Source: Ignavibacteria bacterium
Lineage (GTDB): Bacteria; Bacteroidota; Ignavibacteria; Kapaibacteriales; UBA4661
Direction: 5' to 3'
DNA length: 60,050 nt
Assembly: GCA_947459425.1 (NCBI GenBank)
Contig: CANHDJ010000002.1
Span: forward strand, 1 to 60,050
Under the pieces are notes generated by a model that was not told the origin of the DNA, ran no database searches, and worked only from the letters and a program-made list of their open reading frames with translations. This document shows, piece after piece, positions 18,085 to 28,176 of the stretch. A program made the position numbers and the translations under genes. How positions within the stretch are numbered: the stretch's first letter is position 1; each line of letters starts with the position of its first letter.

Positions 18085-18116
18085 AAGATTTTTTTTCAAT
18101 TTTTTCAAAAAATCTT
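18085..18116 (-). terminator. A+T-rich hairpin downstream of lipB
   Basis: A 10-bp perfect stem (18085-18094 with 18107-18116, AAGATTTTTT) closes a 12-base loop just after the lipB stop. The stem is weak in G+C and lacks a clean T-tail outside the stem, so termination is uncertain. Confidence 0.3.
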
Positions 18117-18126
18117 TAATATTGTT

Positions 18127-18768
18127 CTACAAAAAATGTGCAATAAATCGGCTTGTGCAAATATTTTGAACATCTTCCAGCGATACGGACGACGATGATT
18201 TTTTTTCACATTCTTGGTGAATAGACGTTACTTCTTTGTCGTGGATACCACAAGGAATGATATAAGAAAATTCTTTCAAATCATTCTGGACATTCAGTGC
18301 AAAGCCGTGAGCTGTCACCCAGCGCGAACAGTGAATGCCGATAGCACAAATTTTACGCTGCTGCTTCAACCAAACACCCGTTAAACCCTCGATGCGCTCC
18401 CCCGATAAACCATACTCTGCAATTGTCTCAATAATGCAAGACTCTATTTCTCGCAAAAACCAGTGTAAATCGGGTTGAAAATCGGTCAACCGAAAGAGTG
18501 TATAGCCGATAAGCTGCCCGGGATTGTGCAGCGTCACATCGCCACCGCGATTGACGTTGACAACTTCGATCCCGCTCTTATTCCATTCAGTGTGCGGAAG
18601 CAAGATATTATCGCGGCTTCCGGCTTTTCCAACGGTAATAACGCTTGGATGCTGGCAAAAAACGAGGGTGCTGTCTTTAGCGCCCGATTGAATACGACCT
18701 TGTAAGTGACGTTGGCGTTCCCATGCGTCGTGATAATCAATCATGCCCCAATCTTCAATAGTGAGCAT
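18127..18768 (-). CDS. lipB: Octanoyl-[acyl-carrier-protein]:protein octanoyltransferase LipB
   Basis: 213 residues. The signature RGGDVTLHNPGQLIGY (about 79-94) is exact for the family. The catalytic Lys/Cys pair is visible in KICAIGIH and PCGIHDKEVTSI. LipB moves octanoyl from acyl-ACP to lipoyl domains of 2-oxoacid dehydrogenases and GcvH in the cytoplasm; LipA then adds sulphur. lipA is not adjacent. The C-terminal tail (about 190-213, rich in Ser) is variable. Confidence 0.93.
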   Translation of the reverse strand: MLTIEDWGMIDYHDAWERQRHLQGRIQSGAKDSTLVFCQHPSVITVGKAGSRDNILLPHTEWNKSGIEVVNVNRGGDVTLHNPGQLIGYTLFRLTDFQPDLHWFLREIESCIIETIAEYGLSGERIEGLTGVWLKQQRKICAIGIHCSRWVTAHGFALNVQNDLKEFSYIIPCGIHDKEVTSIHQECEKKSSSSVSLEDVQNICTSRFIAHFL

Positions 18769-18822
18769 AGAAGCGAAAAAAGTAAAAAGAAAGTGATTTG
18801 AAAGCGGCAGGAAAGCGCTATA

Positions 18823-19491
18823 TTAGCGCTGTGCCGACGGAATGAGTCCGATTTTTGACGCGAATTTTGTTGCCTCTAATCGAGAACCAACATTAAGTTT
18901 CTGATAAATACTGGAAATATAATTTTTGACTGTTCCCTCGCTAATGGACAGCAATTCGGCAATTTCTTTATTCGGCAGACGAATAAGCCGCAGCACGTTG
19001 CGTTCGACGGGAGTGATTCCGGCAGAATTGAGAGCATGGTCAATGACGACCAACTGCTGTGCAACGCTAGAACTAAGCCAAAGTTCGCTGGTATGCTGCG
19101 CAATCCAACGAATCGCGGAAATAAAGGTGTCGCCAGATTCCGCTTTGGAAAGATACCCATTTGCACCGCTTGCCAAAATATCATGCACCGAGACGCTTTC
19201 GTTACCCGTCATAGCGAGAATGCTCAGTTTGTCGCTGGTCAAGCCCTTTTGTCGAAGTTTTTTTATGATTTCCAAACCCGTCGTATCCGACAGCTGCATA
19301 TCTATCAGCAAAACGTCGGGCTTGAGTATTTTCAAGGCGGTAAGTGTGTCAGCGCCTGTCGGTGCTGTTCCGAGAAGGTTGATATAGGGCAGTTCGTCGC
19401 CGGCTTTCGTTTTTATCCATGATTCGAGGGCGAATCGTACCGCTTCGTGGTCATCGGTAACAAAGACATTGATAGTGTCGCCTTGATACAT
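18823..19491 (-). CDS. NarL/LuxR-family response regulator
   Basis: 222 residues from ATG 19491, which places VFVTDDHEAVR at the N-terminus; the frame extends 39 codons upstream without homology. Receiver domain: acidic DD at 13-14, phospho-acceptor Asp64 (LLIDMQLSD), Thr94 (AMTG) and Lys115 (YLSKAESG). The C-terminal HTH (about 150-215) reads TPVERNVLRLIRLPNKEIAELL and EGTVKNYISSIYQKL, the LuxR type. It is divergent from a TPR histidine kinase gene 275 bases away, its probable partner. Confidence 0.9.
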   Translation of the reverse strand: MYQGDTINVFVTDDHEAVRFALESWIKTKAGDELPYINLLGTAPTGADTLTALKILKPDVLLIDMQLSDTTGLEIIKKLRQKGLTSDKLSILAMTGNESVSVHDILASGANGYLSKAESGDTFISAIRWIAQHTSELWLSSSVAQQLVVIDHALNSAGITPVERNVLRLIRLPNKEIAELLSISEGTVKNYISSIYQKLNVGSRLEATKFASKIGLIPSAQR

Positions 19492-19766
19492 AATGGTAAG
19501 CAAGAATGCAGAAGTGGGCAAAAAACTCGGATGAGATACATCAATACGTCCTGCTGAGACTCGTGTTTGCAGAGATTTAGACACACAATCTAACGATGCA
19601 GCACACACGCTGTAAAGAATAATTACGAAAGCATCACAGCAAAATATATTGCCGAATTTAGCGAAAGTTCGTAGATTTTCCTAGATTATACCTTTCTAAA
19701 ACAGTTCCGCGCTAAAGTTTTTGTATATTTCGGCGTTGATATTTTAAGCTTTGCTAGAGAGCAAAC

Positions 19767-21908
19767 ATGAACATATCTTTCTTGAATAACCCTTCTTCTA
19801 TGAGCTTGAGTGGCGACTTTTCTCAGAAAAGCTGCACGTCCCGGCTGTGTAGATTTATTATACTTGCTCTTTGGGTGCTGTTTGCCTGTTGTATTGCTCC
19901 GCTTTCGGCACAGCCAAAGCGGAATGACAGCTTGGAAGCGGTCTTAAATGCGATGCGCCGTGAATGGGGCACAATTGTCGATACAACAATTGTCAATATG
20001 CTCAATAATGTAGCAAAAGAATATCTCACGTCCAACCCTTTTAAGTCTTTTGATTATTCCGAAGAAGCGCTAAAGTACGCTCGCTCCTTAGGATACAAAA
20101 AAGCCATCGCCGAGGCGACCGCGAATATCGGGAATATTTATGAGCAGCAAGGAAATTACGAACGTGCCATCGAAAGCTATCTGGAGGCGTTAAAAATATA
20201 TGAAGAACTCCAAGATAAGCGTCGGAGAGCTTTGACGCTTAATTCGCTGGGGATAGCATATAGCAAACGCGGAAATATGCGCCAATCTTTAGAAAGCTAT
20301 GAAAAAGCACGTAACCTCTATACAGAGATTAACGATAAGAGAGGATTAGCTCAAACGCTTGGCAACCTCGCAAGTCTTTATTCCGATAAAGGGAATGATC
20401 GTGTCGCTCTAACTTTTTATGAAAAAGCCCTTTCCCTGCACCAGGAATTTGGCGACTCTACGCGAGTTGCATTCGCTCTCAATGGAATTGGGATTGCTTA
20501 TATTAATTTAGGTGATTATGATAAAGCATTAGAGTTTTTTAGGGCAACAGAACGGATATTTTCCGGAACTCAGTCTGAAATCGACCGGGTAACTCTTGGA
20601 GATTTGTATACCAATTTTGCCATCGCCTACTCTTCAAAAGGTTTATATCGTGAAGCCAAAATTAAAGTTCAGAAAGCGCTTGACATTGCTCAAGAATCGG
20701 GGTTGCGACCTCTGCGACAAAATTCCTACGCCATTCTTTCTGATATTTACAAAGGACTTGGCAATTATCAACTCGCACTTGAGTACTCCCAGCGCGACAA
20801 CCAACTTAAAGACTCTATTTTCAGCGAAGAAAGCGATAAACTCCTTGCCGCAGCCGTGCGTGGGTACGAAATTAAGCGCAAAGAAGATTCTATCCGCACC
20901 CTTACCCAAGACAAGCAAATCCGCGACCAACAGCTTCAGTTGCAAACGCAACAACTCCAATTACAAAATCAGCAACTTATTTTCCTTGCCATTGGATTTG
21001 TGCTGTTTATTGCCGTTTTGGGCTTGCTGGCAAATGGTTATCGGATTAAACGTCGTTCAGAATTACAACTCCAACACAAAAACGCTGAACTCGAAGTCGC
21101 TAATCAAGAAATTGCCTTGAAAAACGAGCATCTGGAAGAACTCAACAACGAAAAAAATGAGTTTCTCGGTATTGTTGCCCATGACCTCAAAAGCCCGATT
21201 TTATCCATTAAACTTCTGGCTCAACTCCTCCACGACACAAATGTTGCCACCGACGAGCGTATCCGTTTTACCAACACTATTATTTCCTCCTCCGACCAGC
21301 TTTCGCGCATCATCAGTAACTTGCTGAATGTCAACGCCATTGAGCGAGGCGGTATCACACTTGACATTACGCCGTTCAATGTATCGGTCTCTGCGTATTC
21401 CGTTTTTGAGGAATACACACCTCGCGCAGAGGCAAAAAATGTGAAACTCCATTTTGAGAGCCTTACCGATGGCGAGTGTCTTGGCGACTATACGGCTGTC
21501 ATACAAATTATGGATAACCTTGTCTCCAATGCGCTTAAATACTCGCCCGGCGACAAAAATGTTTGGTTTCGGATTTATGGTGAGCGCCAATGGACGCACA
21601 ACAATCATCACGCCAGTACAAGCGCCACAAACAGCTTTACCAAAAGCGCTACCGAATACATCACGCAACACTGCATCCGCATTGAAGTTCAAGACGAAGG
21701 ACCCGGTTTGTCCGACGACGACAAGAAAAAACTGTTTGGTAAATTTCAACGTCTTTCTGCCAAACCCACAAGCGGCGAACAATCGACAGGCTTGGGGCTT
21801 TCTATCGTCAAAAAGATGGTACAAGCCATGAACGGCGAGGTCTGGTGCGAAAGCATTTTAGGCAATGGCGCACTCTTTATCGTAGAATTGCCACAGGCTG
21901 ATGTGTAA
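19767..21908 (+). CDS. TPR-containing membrane sensor histidine kinase
   Basis: 713 residues. A signal/anchor segment (about 31-50, FIILALWVLFACCIAPLSAQ) leads to a periplasmic array of about seven TPRs (residues 80-360, e.g. ANIGNIYEQQGNYERAIESY), a coiled coil of QLQLQTQ repeats (near 390-410), a membrane helix (FLAIGFVLFIAVLGLLANGY), a HisKA domain with His472 (VAHDLKSP) and an ATPase domain with NLVSNALKYSP, DEGPGLSDDDKK and STGLGLSIVKK. It is a Bacteroidota-style TPR kinase with a divergent NarL-type regulator next door, probably its target. The ligand is unknown. Confidence 0.92.
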   Translation: MNISFLNNPSSMSLSGDFSQKSCTSRLCRFIILALWVLFACCIAPLSAQPKRNDSLEAVLNAMRREWGTIVDTTIVNMLNNVAKEYLTSNPFKSFDYSEEALKYARSLGYKKAIAEATANIGNIYEQQGNYERAIESYLEALKIYEELQDKRRRALTLNSLGIAYSKRGNMRQSLESYEKARNLYTEINDKRGLAQTLGNLASLYSDKGNDRVALTFYEKALSLHQEFGDSTRVAFALNGIGIAYINLGDYDKALEFFRATERIFSGTQSEIDRVTLGDLYTNFAIAYSSKGLYREAKIKVQKALDIAQESGLRPLRQNSYAILSDIYKGLGNYQLALEYSQRDNQLKDSIFSEESDKLLAAAVRGYEIKRKEDSIRTLTQDKQIRDQQLQLQTQQLQLQNQQLIFLAIGFVLFIAVLGLLANGYRIKRRSELQLQHKNAELEVANQEIALKNEHLEELNNEKNEFLGIVAHDLKSPILSIKLLAQLLHDTNVATDERIRFTNTIISSSDQLSRIISNLLNVNAIERGGITLDITPFNVSVSAYSVFEEYTPRAEAKNVKLHFESLTDGECLGDYTAVIQIMDNLVSNALKYSPGDKNVWFRIYGERQWTHNNHHASTSATNSFTKSATEYITQHCIRIEVQDEGPGLSDDDKKKLFGKFQRLSAKPTSGEQSTGLGLSIVKKMVQAMNGEVWCESILGNGALFIVELPQADV

Positions 21909-21929
21909 TACATCCCCACAAGTCGCACT

Positions 21930-22406
21930 CTACCAGCCTTTGCGCTGACGAAGATCCACAATTTGCTTGATGTGATTGTCCCCATGGTCGGCGTAACTTC
22001 TGAGCAGATCATCAAGCGTCATCGTCCCATTGTCGGGATGGTGGAAGGTTCGCAAATATGCGCTCTCCGGCAGACTCTCCCACAAAACACCCCACCGAAA
22101 ATGCAGCCCATCAATAATCGCCAAGGATGATTCAAGCGGCAAAGCATAATCCGCCAAAAGCGCCCATGCGTCTTGGTCGTAAGGCTTGATAGTCGGGTTG
22201 TCCTCCGTAAGCGCAAGCCGTGTCCGCGCGTGTGCGTTCAGGTGCGAATCCGCCAAATGATGCACCACTTGGCGTACTGTCCAGCCACCGTCGCGGTAAG
22301 GCGTATTCAACTGGTCATCATTCAAGTTAATGATTGCGCTGCGGAGACGCTCCGGTACGGACTTAATACGGCTAATACAGTATTGTCGCTCGCTAGGGGT
22401 AAGCAT
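21930..22406 (-). CDS. DinB/YfiT-family putative metal-dependent hydrolase or thiol transferase
   Basis: 158 residues from ATG 22406; an upstream ATG at 22448 would add 14 residues overlapping the preceding gene end. The DinB four-helix bundle has the conserved histidines in VVHHLADSHLNAHAR (about residue 50) and YADHGDNHIKQI near the C-terminus, matching Bacillus YfiT. Such proteins bind Ni/Zn through three His and include bacillithiol S-transferases. The substrate here is not known. Confidence 0.82.
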   Translation of the reverse strand: MLTPSERQYCISRIKSVPERLRSAIINLNDDQLNTPYRDGGWTVRQVVHHLADSHLNAHARTRLALTEDNPTIKPYDQDAWALLADYALPLESSLAIIDGLHFRWGVLWESLPESAYLRTFHHPDNGTMTLDDLLRSYADHGDNHIKQIVDLRQRKGW

Positions 22407-22451
22407 GATTTTCTCCAAACAAGTGTGATAAAAACATGACGGCATCAATTC

Positions 22452-23738
22452 TTAACGCGACAACTGTATTTTGAGTGTCGCTTGAGAGCGCTCTACGGCT
22501 TCATCGTTCAACGCTGATGCCCGTAAAACAAGGAAATATGCCACTTGATTGGGCAAACGAGCCGCATCAAGGGAAAATGTGTGCGTACCGCGTGGGCGCT
22601 CAAGACCAGTAAAGACCGCATCAATCAGCCTTCCGGCTGCATCATACAAATGCGCCGTCACGAGAGCGCGGTCAAGCAGCATATAGCGCACAAGCGCTGT
22701 TTCGGCAAAGGGATTGGGATTGACTTCCGCCGATGATAAAATTGCATTGGGAATCGCTATTGCGACGGTATCACTGGGAAATACCGCCCGAAATTGCTGT
22801 ACAAGACGCACCGTTGCATCCAGAAAGCCCAAGCGATAAGCGTATATTGCGCCGCGTTTCGGCACGGAATCGTGATGCTCATAATCCGCACCGTTTGGAG
22901 CGCCGCGCAATCGCAGGGAGGCGCTGCGGAGGAATGTAGTGACGGTATCAAACGTGGCTGTGCCTCTACTTACTTCTTGCCGAAGTAGCACAAACCCAGC
23001 ATTCGTGCGCCTTCCTAAACGCTCTTCTCGTGTCTGCCAGCGTAAGCGTACACGCTTGTCGCCAGCGTATTCTACCTGTAAACCATTGGCAAAAACTTCT
23101 GGCGGCAGCTCCACAACAGGCTTTTCAGCCAAAAAGCGTGTTGTCATCTCCACATTATCATTCTTTTGAAAATCTTTTCCTTGGAATCGGCTCTGGCGCT
23201 CAACTTTGAAGGCATTTGCTTGAAAACGACGCAAGGGCAATGCCCACGAAACTCTAATTTTTTCAGGGCTTTCTATGGTATCGGCAAGCGTGAGGCGAAA
23301 ACGTCCGAGTACAATCGTCGAATCTGGCAACACCCTTTGTGTGTTTTCTAAACTATCACTGCCAAGTATTGCCATAACAAGACGTTGGCGCTCTGCTTGA
23401 ACAAGCATTTTTGCCTCGTACCCCGAGCGCCCGTCTGTAAGCGGGCTGCGACTTTGTTCTGCCCGTAGTCCGGAGGAATCAAGCTCCAAAACCGAACCGT
23501 TGAGAGGGCAATTACTGATATTTAGGAAAAATGTTCCATTTGCCCATAAACGCCAAGTGTTGTTGGAAAGCGGTGCAGAGCAGTTTTTAAGGGCAATTTC
23601 AAGGTCAATGGTGCGAGGCGGCTTGATGACGATATTTTGTAACCGAAGTTCTGCTGTCGTGTCCTGCTGCGCCGAAAGTGATGATACAACCAGGCTGCAA
23701 AAGAGTAGTGTATAAATAACACGAAGAAAAAGACACAT
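22452..23738 (-). CDS. Secreted protein with C-terminal type IX (T9SS type A) sorting domain
   Basis: 428 residues. Signal peptide about 1-24 (LLFCSLVVSSLSAQQ). The middle has beta-rich segments with no family I recognise. The last 90 residues show the type A CTD pattern: VNPNPFAETALVRYMLLDRA, YDAAGRLIDAVF, PRGTHTFSLDAARLPNQVA and a final short beta strand. Such domains direct export by the Por/T9SS system and attachment at the cell surface. Its start overlaps the stop of the 1443-residue gene upstream by one base (TAATG), so the two are translationally coupled. Confidence 0.82.
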   Translation of the reverse strand: MCLFLRVIYTLLFCSLVVSSLSAQQDTTAELRLQNIVIKPPRTIDLEIALKNCSAPLSNNTWRLWANGTFFLNISNCPLNGSVLELDSSGLRAEQSRSPLTDGRSGYEAKMLVQAERQRLVMAILGSDSLENTQRVLPDSTIVLGRFRLTLADTIESPEKIRVSWALPLRRFQANAFKVERQSRFQGKDFQKNDNVEMTTRFLAEKPVVELPPEVFANGLQVEYAGDKRVRLRWQTREERLGRRTNAGFVLLRQEVSRGTATFDTVTTFLRSASLRLRGAPNGADYEHHDSVPKRGAIYAYRLGFLDATVRLVQQFRAVFPSDTVAIAIPNAILSSAEVNPNPFAETALVRYMLLDRALVTAHLYDAAGRLIDAVFTGLERPRGTHTFSLDAARLPNQVAYFLVLRASALNDEAVERSQATLKIQLSR

Positions 23739-26700
23739 TATTTAACCCTCCTTTTGCCGCGATTGTTCCAAATAGTGTTTGCATCTCGTGTCGTCACAAG
23801 CCCATCCATATCGGCATCGCCGCGCACATATCCGTCGCGGAAAATTACCTGCCATGCCGAGTTGAGCGCAGCGTCATAATCAAAACGAGTAATAACGGCG
23901 CTTTCGTGGGATTCATCGCTCACGTTGCCTGCAATCAAGGTGAATACTGGCGCGGCGCTGTTCCCGCTCTCAAAACGCCGCAACGTTGATGCTCCGCCCA
24001 GTACGTGCGCCGTATCGCTCCAATCCAGCATGAATCGGCGTTGTGGGGATAACTCCAGTGTGTCGCGCCACTGCACGGGAAGATGGTTGCGGTGGTGCAG
24101 TATGGCGAAAAACCGCTCATTGCTACCGAAGCGCTCCGGCAATTCCAGTGTTAATGCGCTCTGGCGGTTTGTTCCGCGTACTATGCCGTCACCGTGCAGC
24201 ATTGCGGGAAGAAAAAAGCGCAGTGAATCAGCAGTTACGCCATCGGCAGCAGGACGCAACTCCAAAAGCAGCCAATCCACAGCGTTAGCCGGAACTGCAC
24301 GAGAAAAACTTTTTTCGCCCAAAATTCTTTCCGCCAAAGCGCCCGACACTGCCGGTAATTCCGTCTCGTCAATGGCTTGTGGCAAAAGATTGTCGTCGCG
24401 CAAATATGTTTTCATGCGTCTCTCGCCAAGATACGCCCCTTCCAAAAATGCCTGCATCGTAAAAAATATACTCGGAACAATAGTTCGTGTAGAATCTACA
24501 CCAAGTGCAAAAAAGCGAGAAGATGCTGATGAAAATACAACGCTATCCATCGCGCCATATTGCCAGAAGCCCTCTTCTGATGCGCTGTTCCAGCGTGAAC
24601 GGAGTGTTGCTCGGCTTGGTGTGCCACTTGTTTGCCATTGCCGTGTTTCATTATTCCAGCGCTGCAAGAGAATACGGGGCGCTTCGAGGTTATTTGTTTC
24701 GTCGCGTGATTCTGTACGCCATGCGTAGCCGATACGTGTCATGATGCGCTCTGGAGGGGTGTTTTCGCTGGCAACGCTAATTTCTACACCTCGCCAAACC
24801 TTGTTTGTGTCGGCATTGGGAGAAGGAAACCGTTCAGGCAAGATGCGAAACGATGCTTGTAGCATTGCGGTCGCCGTGCCGGAAGTCGAGATTTGAAGCG
24901 TGGTGTAGCGATTGTTGAATAAGCGCAAGAGCGTATCGGGAGGAATCGTGCGTCGGACGGTGCCAACAATTTCGGCGGAATCTTCCAAAAACTGTGGATT
25001 GCGCGTGTGGTCGATGGGCTGAAACGTGAGGTTGTATGAGCCTTCGGAGCGCTCTGTCCAAAGTCGGGAAGCCACAAGCAGAGAGTCGTCCAAACGAAGA
25101 TTTTCGGTAAGAACATAGCCGCCACGATTACGCACATCCAGCACGGAAAGGCGCGGCAGAAGTTCACCGGAAGCAGTCATTACGCCATTTCCCCGCGTAT
25201 GAACCCGCAAACGAGACTGGGCAATAGGCTTTTCCGCAAGACTACTTTCCGGGAAGCGCATGATGACAGCATTATCCGCAAGGCTGATATTTGCTGTGCG
25301 TGAGGTACGAAACTCTCCGCGAATAAGATGGAGTGCGCTTTGCAGAAAAAATGAGCCGGAAATCGGCGCAATACCTTGCCCGTTTTCAATCGAAAGAATA
25401 TCAATGTTGCCAATGCCGCGCAAAAACTGGGTTTTCGTCCCGCGCAAGCGCAATAGTGCATCACGGCTTGCGCTCAAAATTGTTCCGTCGTGAAAGACTC
25501 CGCCTCGGGCTTCGATTGGTGCGCCGGAAACTACCTCAAAAACCGCATCACGACTTGTTTGCAGGGAATCGTGAACAATGAAAGGTTTGGTGGTTTGCGG
25601 TATCAACTGTTTGCGGGACTGCCCGGAAAGCGCGAGATTGCTATACGACAGCGATGGAACGGCTTGAATGCGCCCACGCACATCGCCCGCAATATTCACC
25701 CAAGAGCCGATAGAATCTTGGGCGAGAACATTTTCAGGCGCAAAACTGCTCACTGCCCCGCTATTGGCAAAAAAGCCCAAACTGGTGAGGTTGTCCAGCA
25801 CATCAATCTGCCCGCCGTTTGTTATCAAGCCCTCATTCCACACCTGCTGAAGCCTAAGCCGTGTCGAATCCCGTGTTGATGCGGGCGCAAAGACAGTTAG
25901 CCCTTGTTGCATTGGCGGCGCATTATTTCTCAATTCTTGCAATGCCAGTCGTGATGAGCGCTCTCGGGCTGTTTGTGAAGCAGTGCTTGAAATCAAATGG
26001 GCGTGAATATGAAGAGAAGTTAGATTCCATCTGCCGTTCACGGGTGGCAATTCGTCGGCAAACGTAGAATCGTTGGTAGGGAAAGAACCAATCAACAGCG
26101 CTGCACGGCGCGTGGTGTCTGGTGGCGGAGCAATTACTAGCGATTGTGCCAACATTTTACCAATCGCTGCACCCCGCTCCCGCACTTGCCCGAATGGATT
26201 ACGACCATCCAAAGCATTACGGCGAAAGCCAATATGGATAGTATGTGTAATTTTGACACTATCTTCTGCATCCGGCTCTCTTCCTATGTTCCATGTTGAC
26301 GGATTTGACCAGCGCCCGTCTTGTACGCTCTGCACAAGTTCGCGTCCGCCGCGCAACAGCAATTCGTCGCCGGAAACAAAGGACAGTGCCGTTCCCATTT
26401 GATTTGTCAATCTGCGATATTCCACGAAACCAAACCCTGTGCTACTCGACAAACCCCGCTCCACACCAAGCGCTCCGAGACGGCGCGGCGTGGGAATCGC
26501 ATCACCGCTTGGCAGTGAGAACATTCCCAAACTTGGCTCATTGACGGCTTGAAAGGGCGGTTGTACTTCCTCGCGTCTGTACGCAAGGCGTAGAGCGCCA
26601 GTCCAAAGATTTGTGCTGCTGTCGCTCTGCGCCCATTCCCATCGCAGACGGCGGCGCACATCGCGCTGTGCCTCGTACACTGCTGGTTCTTGGCGCGGTA

Positions 26701-28069
26701 ATATCGTTAGCGTCATAGTGCGCGGAAGAGCGCCGGAAGTCCGTGTGAAGCGGGTTGCGGCGTTATTGAAGGTGTACGTTTGTATAGTGCTGCTGAGAAA
26801 ACGCCGCATTGCGCCTTGCACTTCGGCAAATCCCGTGAAAAGCGCTTGAGTGCTGGGGTTCAGCATCGTGAGTTCGCCATTGCCCATATCAACAAGGGAA
26901 GATTGGACACGCAATGTGCCGAGAATCGCGATATTTGCTTGCGTTGCTGTTTGTTGACCGAAAAGGGGCTGTACCGTTTTATCTGATGTTTCCAGCGTCA
27001 GATTGCCGTAAGGGTGCGTGAGGCTAGTGGGCATGAGGCTTTGGGTTGTGCTGCTATTGTAGCGCACGGTGCTTTCGGGGTGAAAACTTGCATTGGTGCC
27101 GCTCGGAAGGTCGTTGCGCATTGTGCCGCTCACGGTCAAAACATTTCCGGCAGCGCTCAGGCGCAATGAGCCGCTTGTGGAGGCGTTTGGCGCATATAAT
27201 CGCAGAGTCGAATTGGTCTCAATAAGCATGGAAGCCGCCCCCAGCCGTGTTGCCAGCAATCCCGCATAAACACGGAGTTCTTGAACGCCAACATTCAATG
27301 AGCCAGCATTGATGAGCATTTGTGCAGAAAGTGTCGAATGTACACTTACGCCCGATGTTGTACCAATTTCGATGTGTCCGGCGCTACTCGTTGTTTTGGG
27401 AAATAGTCCGTCTGTTCCGATTTCCAACGAACCATAAACCTGCAAACCCGCATTATTGCTTGCGTTTTGGCGAAACGAACCTCGTGTGCGGACGCTTGTT
27501 CCTTCGGAAATGCGTTTCGGTGCGCGTCCTCGTGCAATCTCAATATGTTGATAATCTTCCCCGCCAAGCAGTGTTTGTGCCTCCAGATTATCATAAAAAA
27601 ATGTTCCGGAATACGACCGAAAGCCGCCCGATGCCGTAAAAACGCCTGTTTGCGCGGTCTCGCCGCCGACGTAGATGGCATCGGGCAGACGTTTTGCCGC
27701 GCTGCCTGCAAGAGCCAGATTGCTGTACCACCGAGCCTGTACTTGCTGGGTTTCTGTTGCCGATGTGCTGGCATAGCGCACCAAACCGCCTATTCGCAGC
27801 GATTCCAGCACGCCGAGTGCTGCGCCGCCTGTAAAGCGATTGGTTATGCCAAGAAATTCAATCGTGCCGTTATTGCGGACTTCTGGCGGTGTGGGATTTT
27901 CATTGCGTAATTCGCCATTGGCAGTGCGAAAGCGCAGAATAGCACCTGTGCTGTTCAGAAATACGCCTGTTCTGTCGTTAATGAAGTGTTGGGCAAGAAG
28001 AGATGCACAGCCCAGAAAAAACAAGGCACAGGAGACAATAACGCGAGGGATAATACGGCTTCCGAGCAT
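23738..28069 (-). CDS. Giant secreted beta-rich surface protein with dockerin-like C-terminal calcium loop
   Basis: 1443 residues. Signal peptide about 1-26 (SCALFFLGCASLLAQ). The body consists of long beta-rich segments, with recurring phrases of the kind YSNLALAGSAAKRL/YSNLALSGQSRKQL and YGNLTLE, typical of Bacteroidota surface proteins with beta-solenoid or adhesin-like stretches; no enzyme motif was recognised. The C-terminus GDADMDGLVTTRDANTIW resembles one EF-hand loop of a type I dockerin. No T9SS domain is at its own end, but the coupled downstream gene has one. Both probably work together at the cell surface. Confidence 0.75.
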   Translation of the reverse strand: MLGSRIIPRVIVSCALFFLGCASLLAQHFINDRTGVFLNSTGAILRFRTANGELRNENPTPPEVRNNGTIEFLGITNRFTGGAALGVLESLRIGGLVRYASTSATETQQVQARWYSNLALAGSAAKRLPDAIYVGGETAQTGVFTASGGFRSYSGTFFYDNLEAQTLLGGEDYQHIEIARGRAPKRISEGTSVRTRGSFRQNASNNAGLQVYGSLEIGTDGLFPKTTSSAGHIEIGTTSGVSVHSTLSAQMLINAGSLNVGVQELRVYAGLLATRLGAASMLIETNSTLRLYAPNASTSGSLRLSAAGNVLTVSGTMRNDLPSGTNASFHPESTVRYNSSTTQSLMPTSLTHPYGNLTLETSDKTVQPLFGQQTATQANIAILGTLRVQSSLVDMGNGELTMLNPSTQALFTGFAEVQGAMRRFLSSTIQTYTFNNAATRFTRTSGALPRTMTLTILPRQEPAVYEAQRDVRRRLRWEWAQSDSSTNLWTGALRLAYRREEVQPPFQAVNEPSLGMFSLPSGDAIPTPRRLGALGVERGLSSSTGFGFVEYRRLTNQMGTALSFVSGDELLLRGGRELVQSVQDGRWSNPSTWNIGREPDAEDSVKITHTIHIGFRRNALDGRNPFGQVRERGAAIGKMLAQSLVIAPPPDTTRRAALLIGSFPTNDSTFADELPPVNGRWNLTSLHIHAHLISSTASQTARERSSRLALQELRNNAPPMQQGLTVFAPASTRDSTRLRLQQVWNEGLITNGGQIDVLDNLTSLGFFANSGAVSSFAPENVLAQDSIGSWVNIAGDVRGRIQAVPSLSYSNLALSGQSRKQLIPQTTKPFIVHDSLQTSRDAVFEVVSGAPIEARGGVFHDGTILSASRDALLRLRGTKTQFLRGIGNIDILSIENGQGIAPISGSFFLQSALHLIRGEFRTSRTANISLADNAVIMRFPESSLAEKPIAQSRLRVHTRGNGVMTASGELLPRLSVLDVRNRGGYVLTENLRLDDSLLVASRLWTERSEGSYNLTFQPIDHTRNPQFLEDSAEIVGTVRRTIPPDTLLRLFNNRYTTLQISTSGTATAMLQASFRILPERFPSPNADTNKVWRGVEISVASENTPPERIMTRIGYAWRTESRDETNNLEAPRILLQRWNNETRQWQTSGTPSRATLRSRWNSASEEGFWQYGAMDSVVFSSASSRFFALGVDSTRTIVPSIFFTMQAFLEGAYLGERRMKTYLRDDNLLPQAIDETELPAVSGALAERILGEKSFSRAVPANAVDWLLLELRPAADGVTADSLRFFLPAMLHGDGIVRGTNRQSALTLELPERFGSNERFFAILHHRNHLPVQWRDTLELSPQRRFMLDWSDTAHVLGGASTLRRFESGNSAAPVFTLIAGNVSDESHESAVITRFDYDAALNSAWQVIFRDGYVRGDADMDGLVTTRDANTIWNNRGKRRVK

Positions 28070-28129
28070 GAAAGGAAGAGAAAATCAGGAAGACATCAGT
28101 AGTTGGGGCAGTCGGAGCGGCATCAAATT

Positions 28130-28163
28130 AAGGTGTCGCCCACCTTGCAGATGGACGACACTT
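28130..28163 (-). terminator. Hairpin with the shared AGGTGTCG stem after the coiled-coil protein gene
   Basis: An 11-bp stem with one bulge and one G-T wobble (28130-28141 with 28153-28163) lies 14 bases past the stop at 28177. The T-tail is poor, so terminator strength is doubtful. The stem sequence is nearly that of the terminators at 5724 and 39268. Confidence 0.45.
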
Positions 28164-28176
28164 GAAATTTTAGCAT

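Noticed and set aside
19693-19731. TATATTTC box before the TPR kinase as a Bacteroidota promoter
   Set aside because: No -33 TTTG-like box at 18-21 bases; only a partial match, not listed as a feature.
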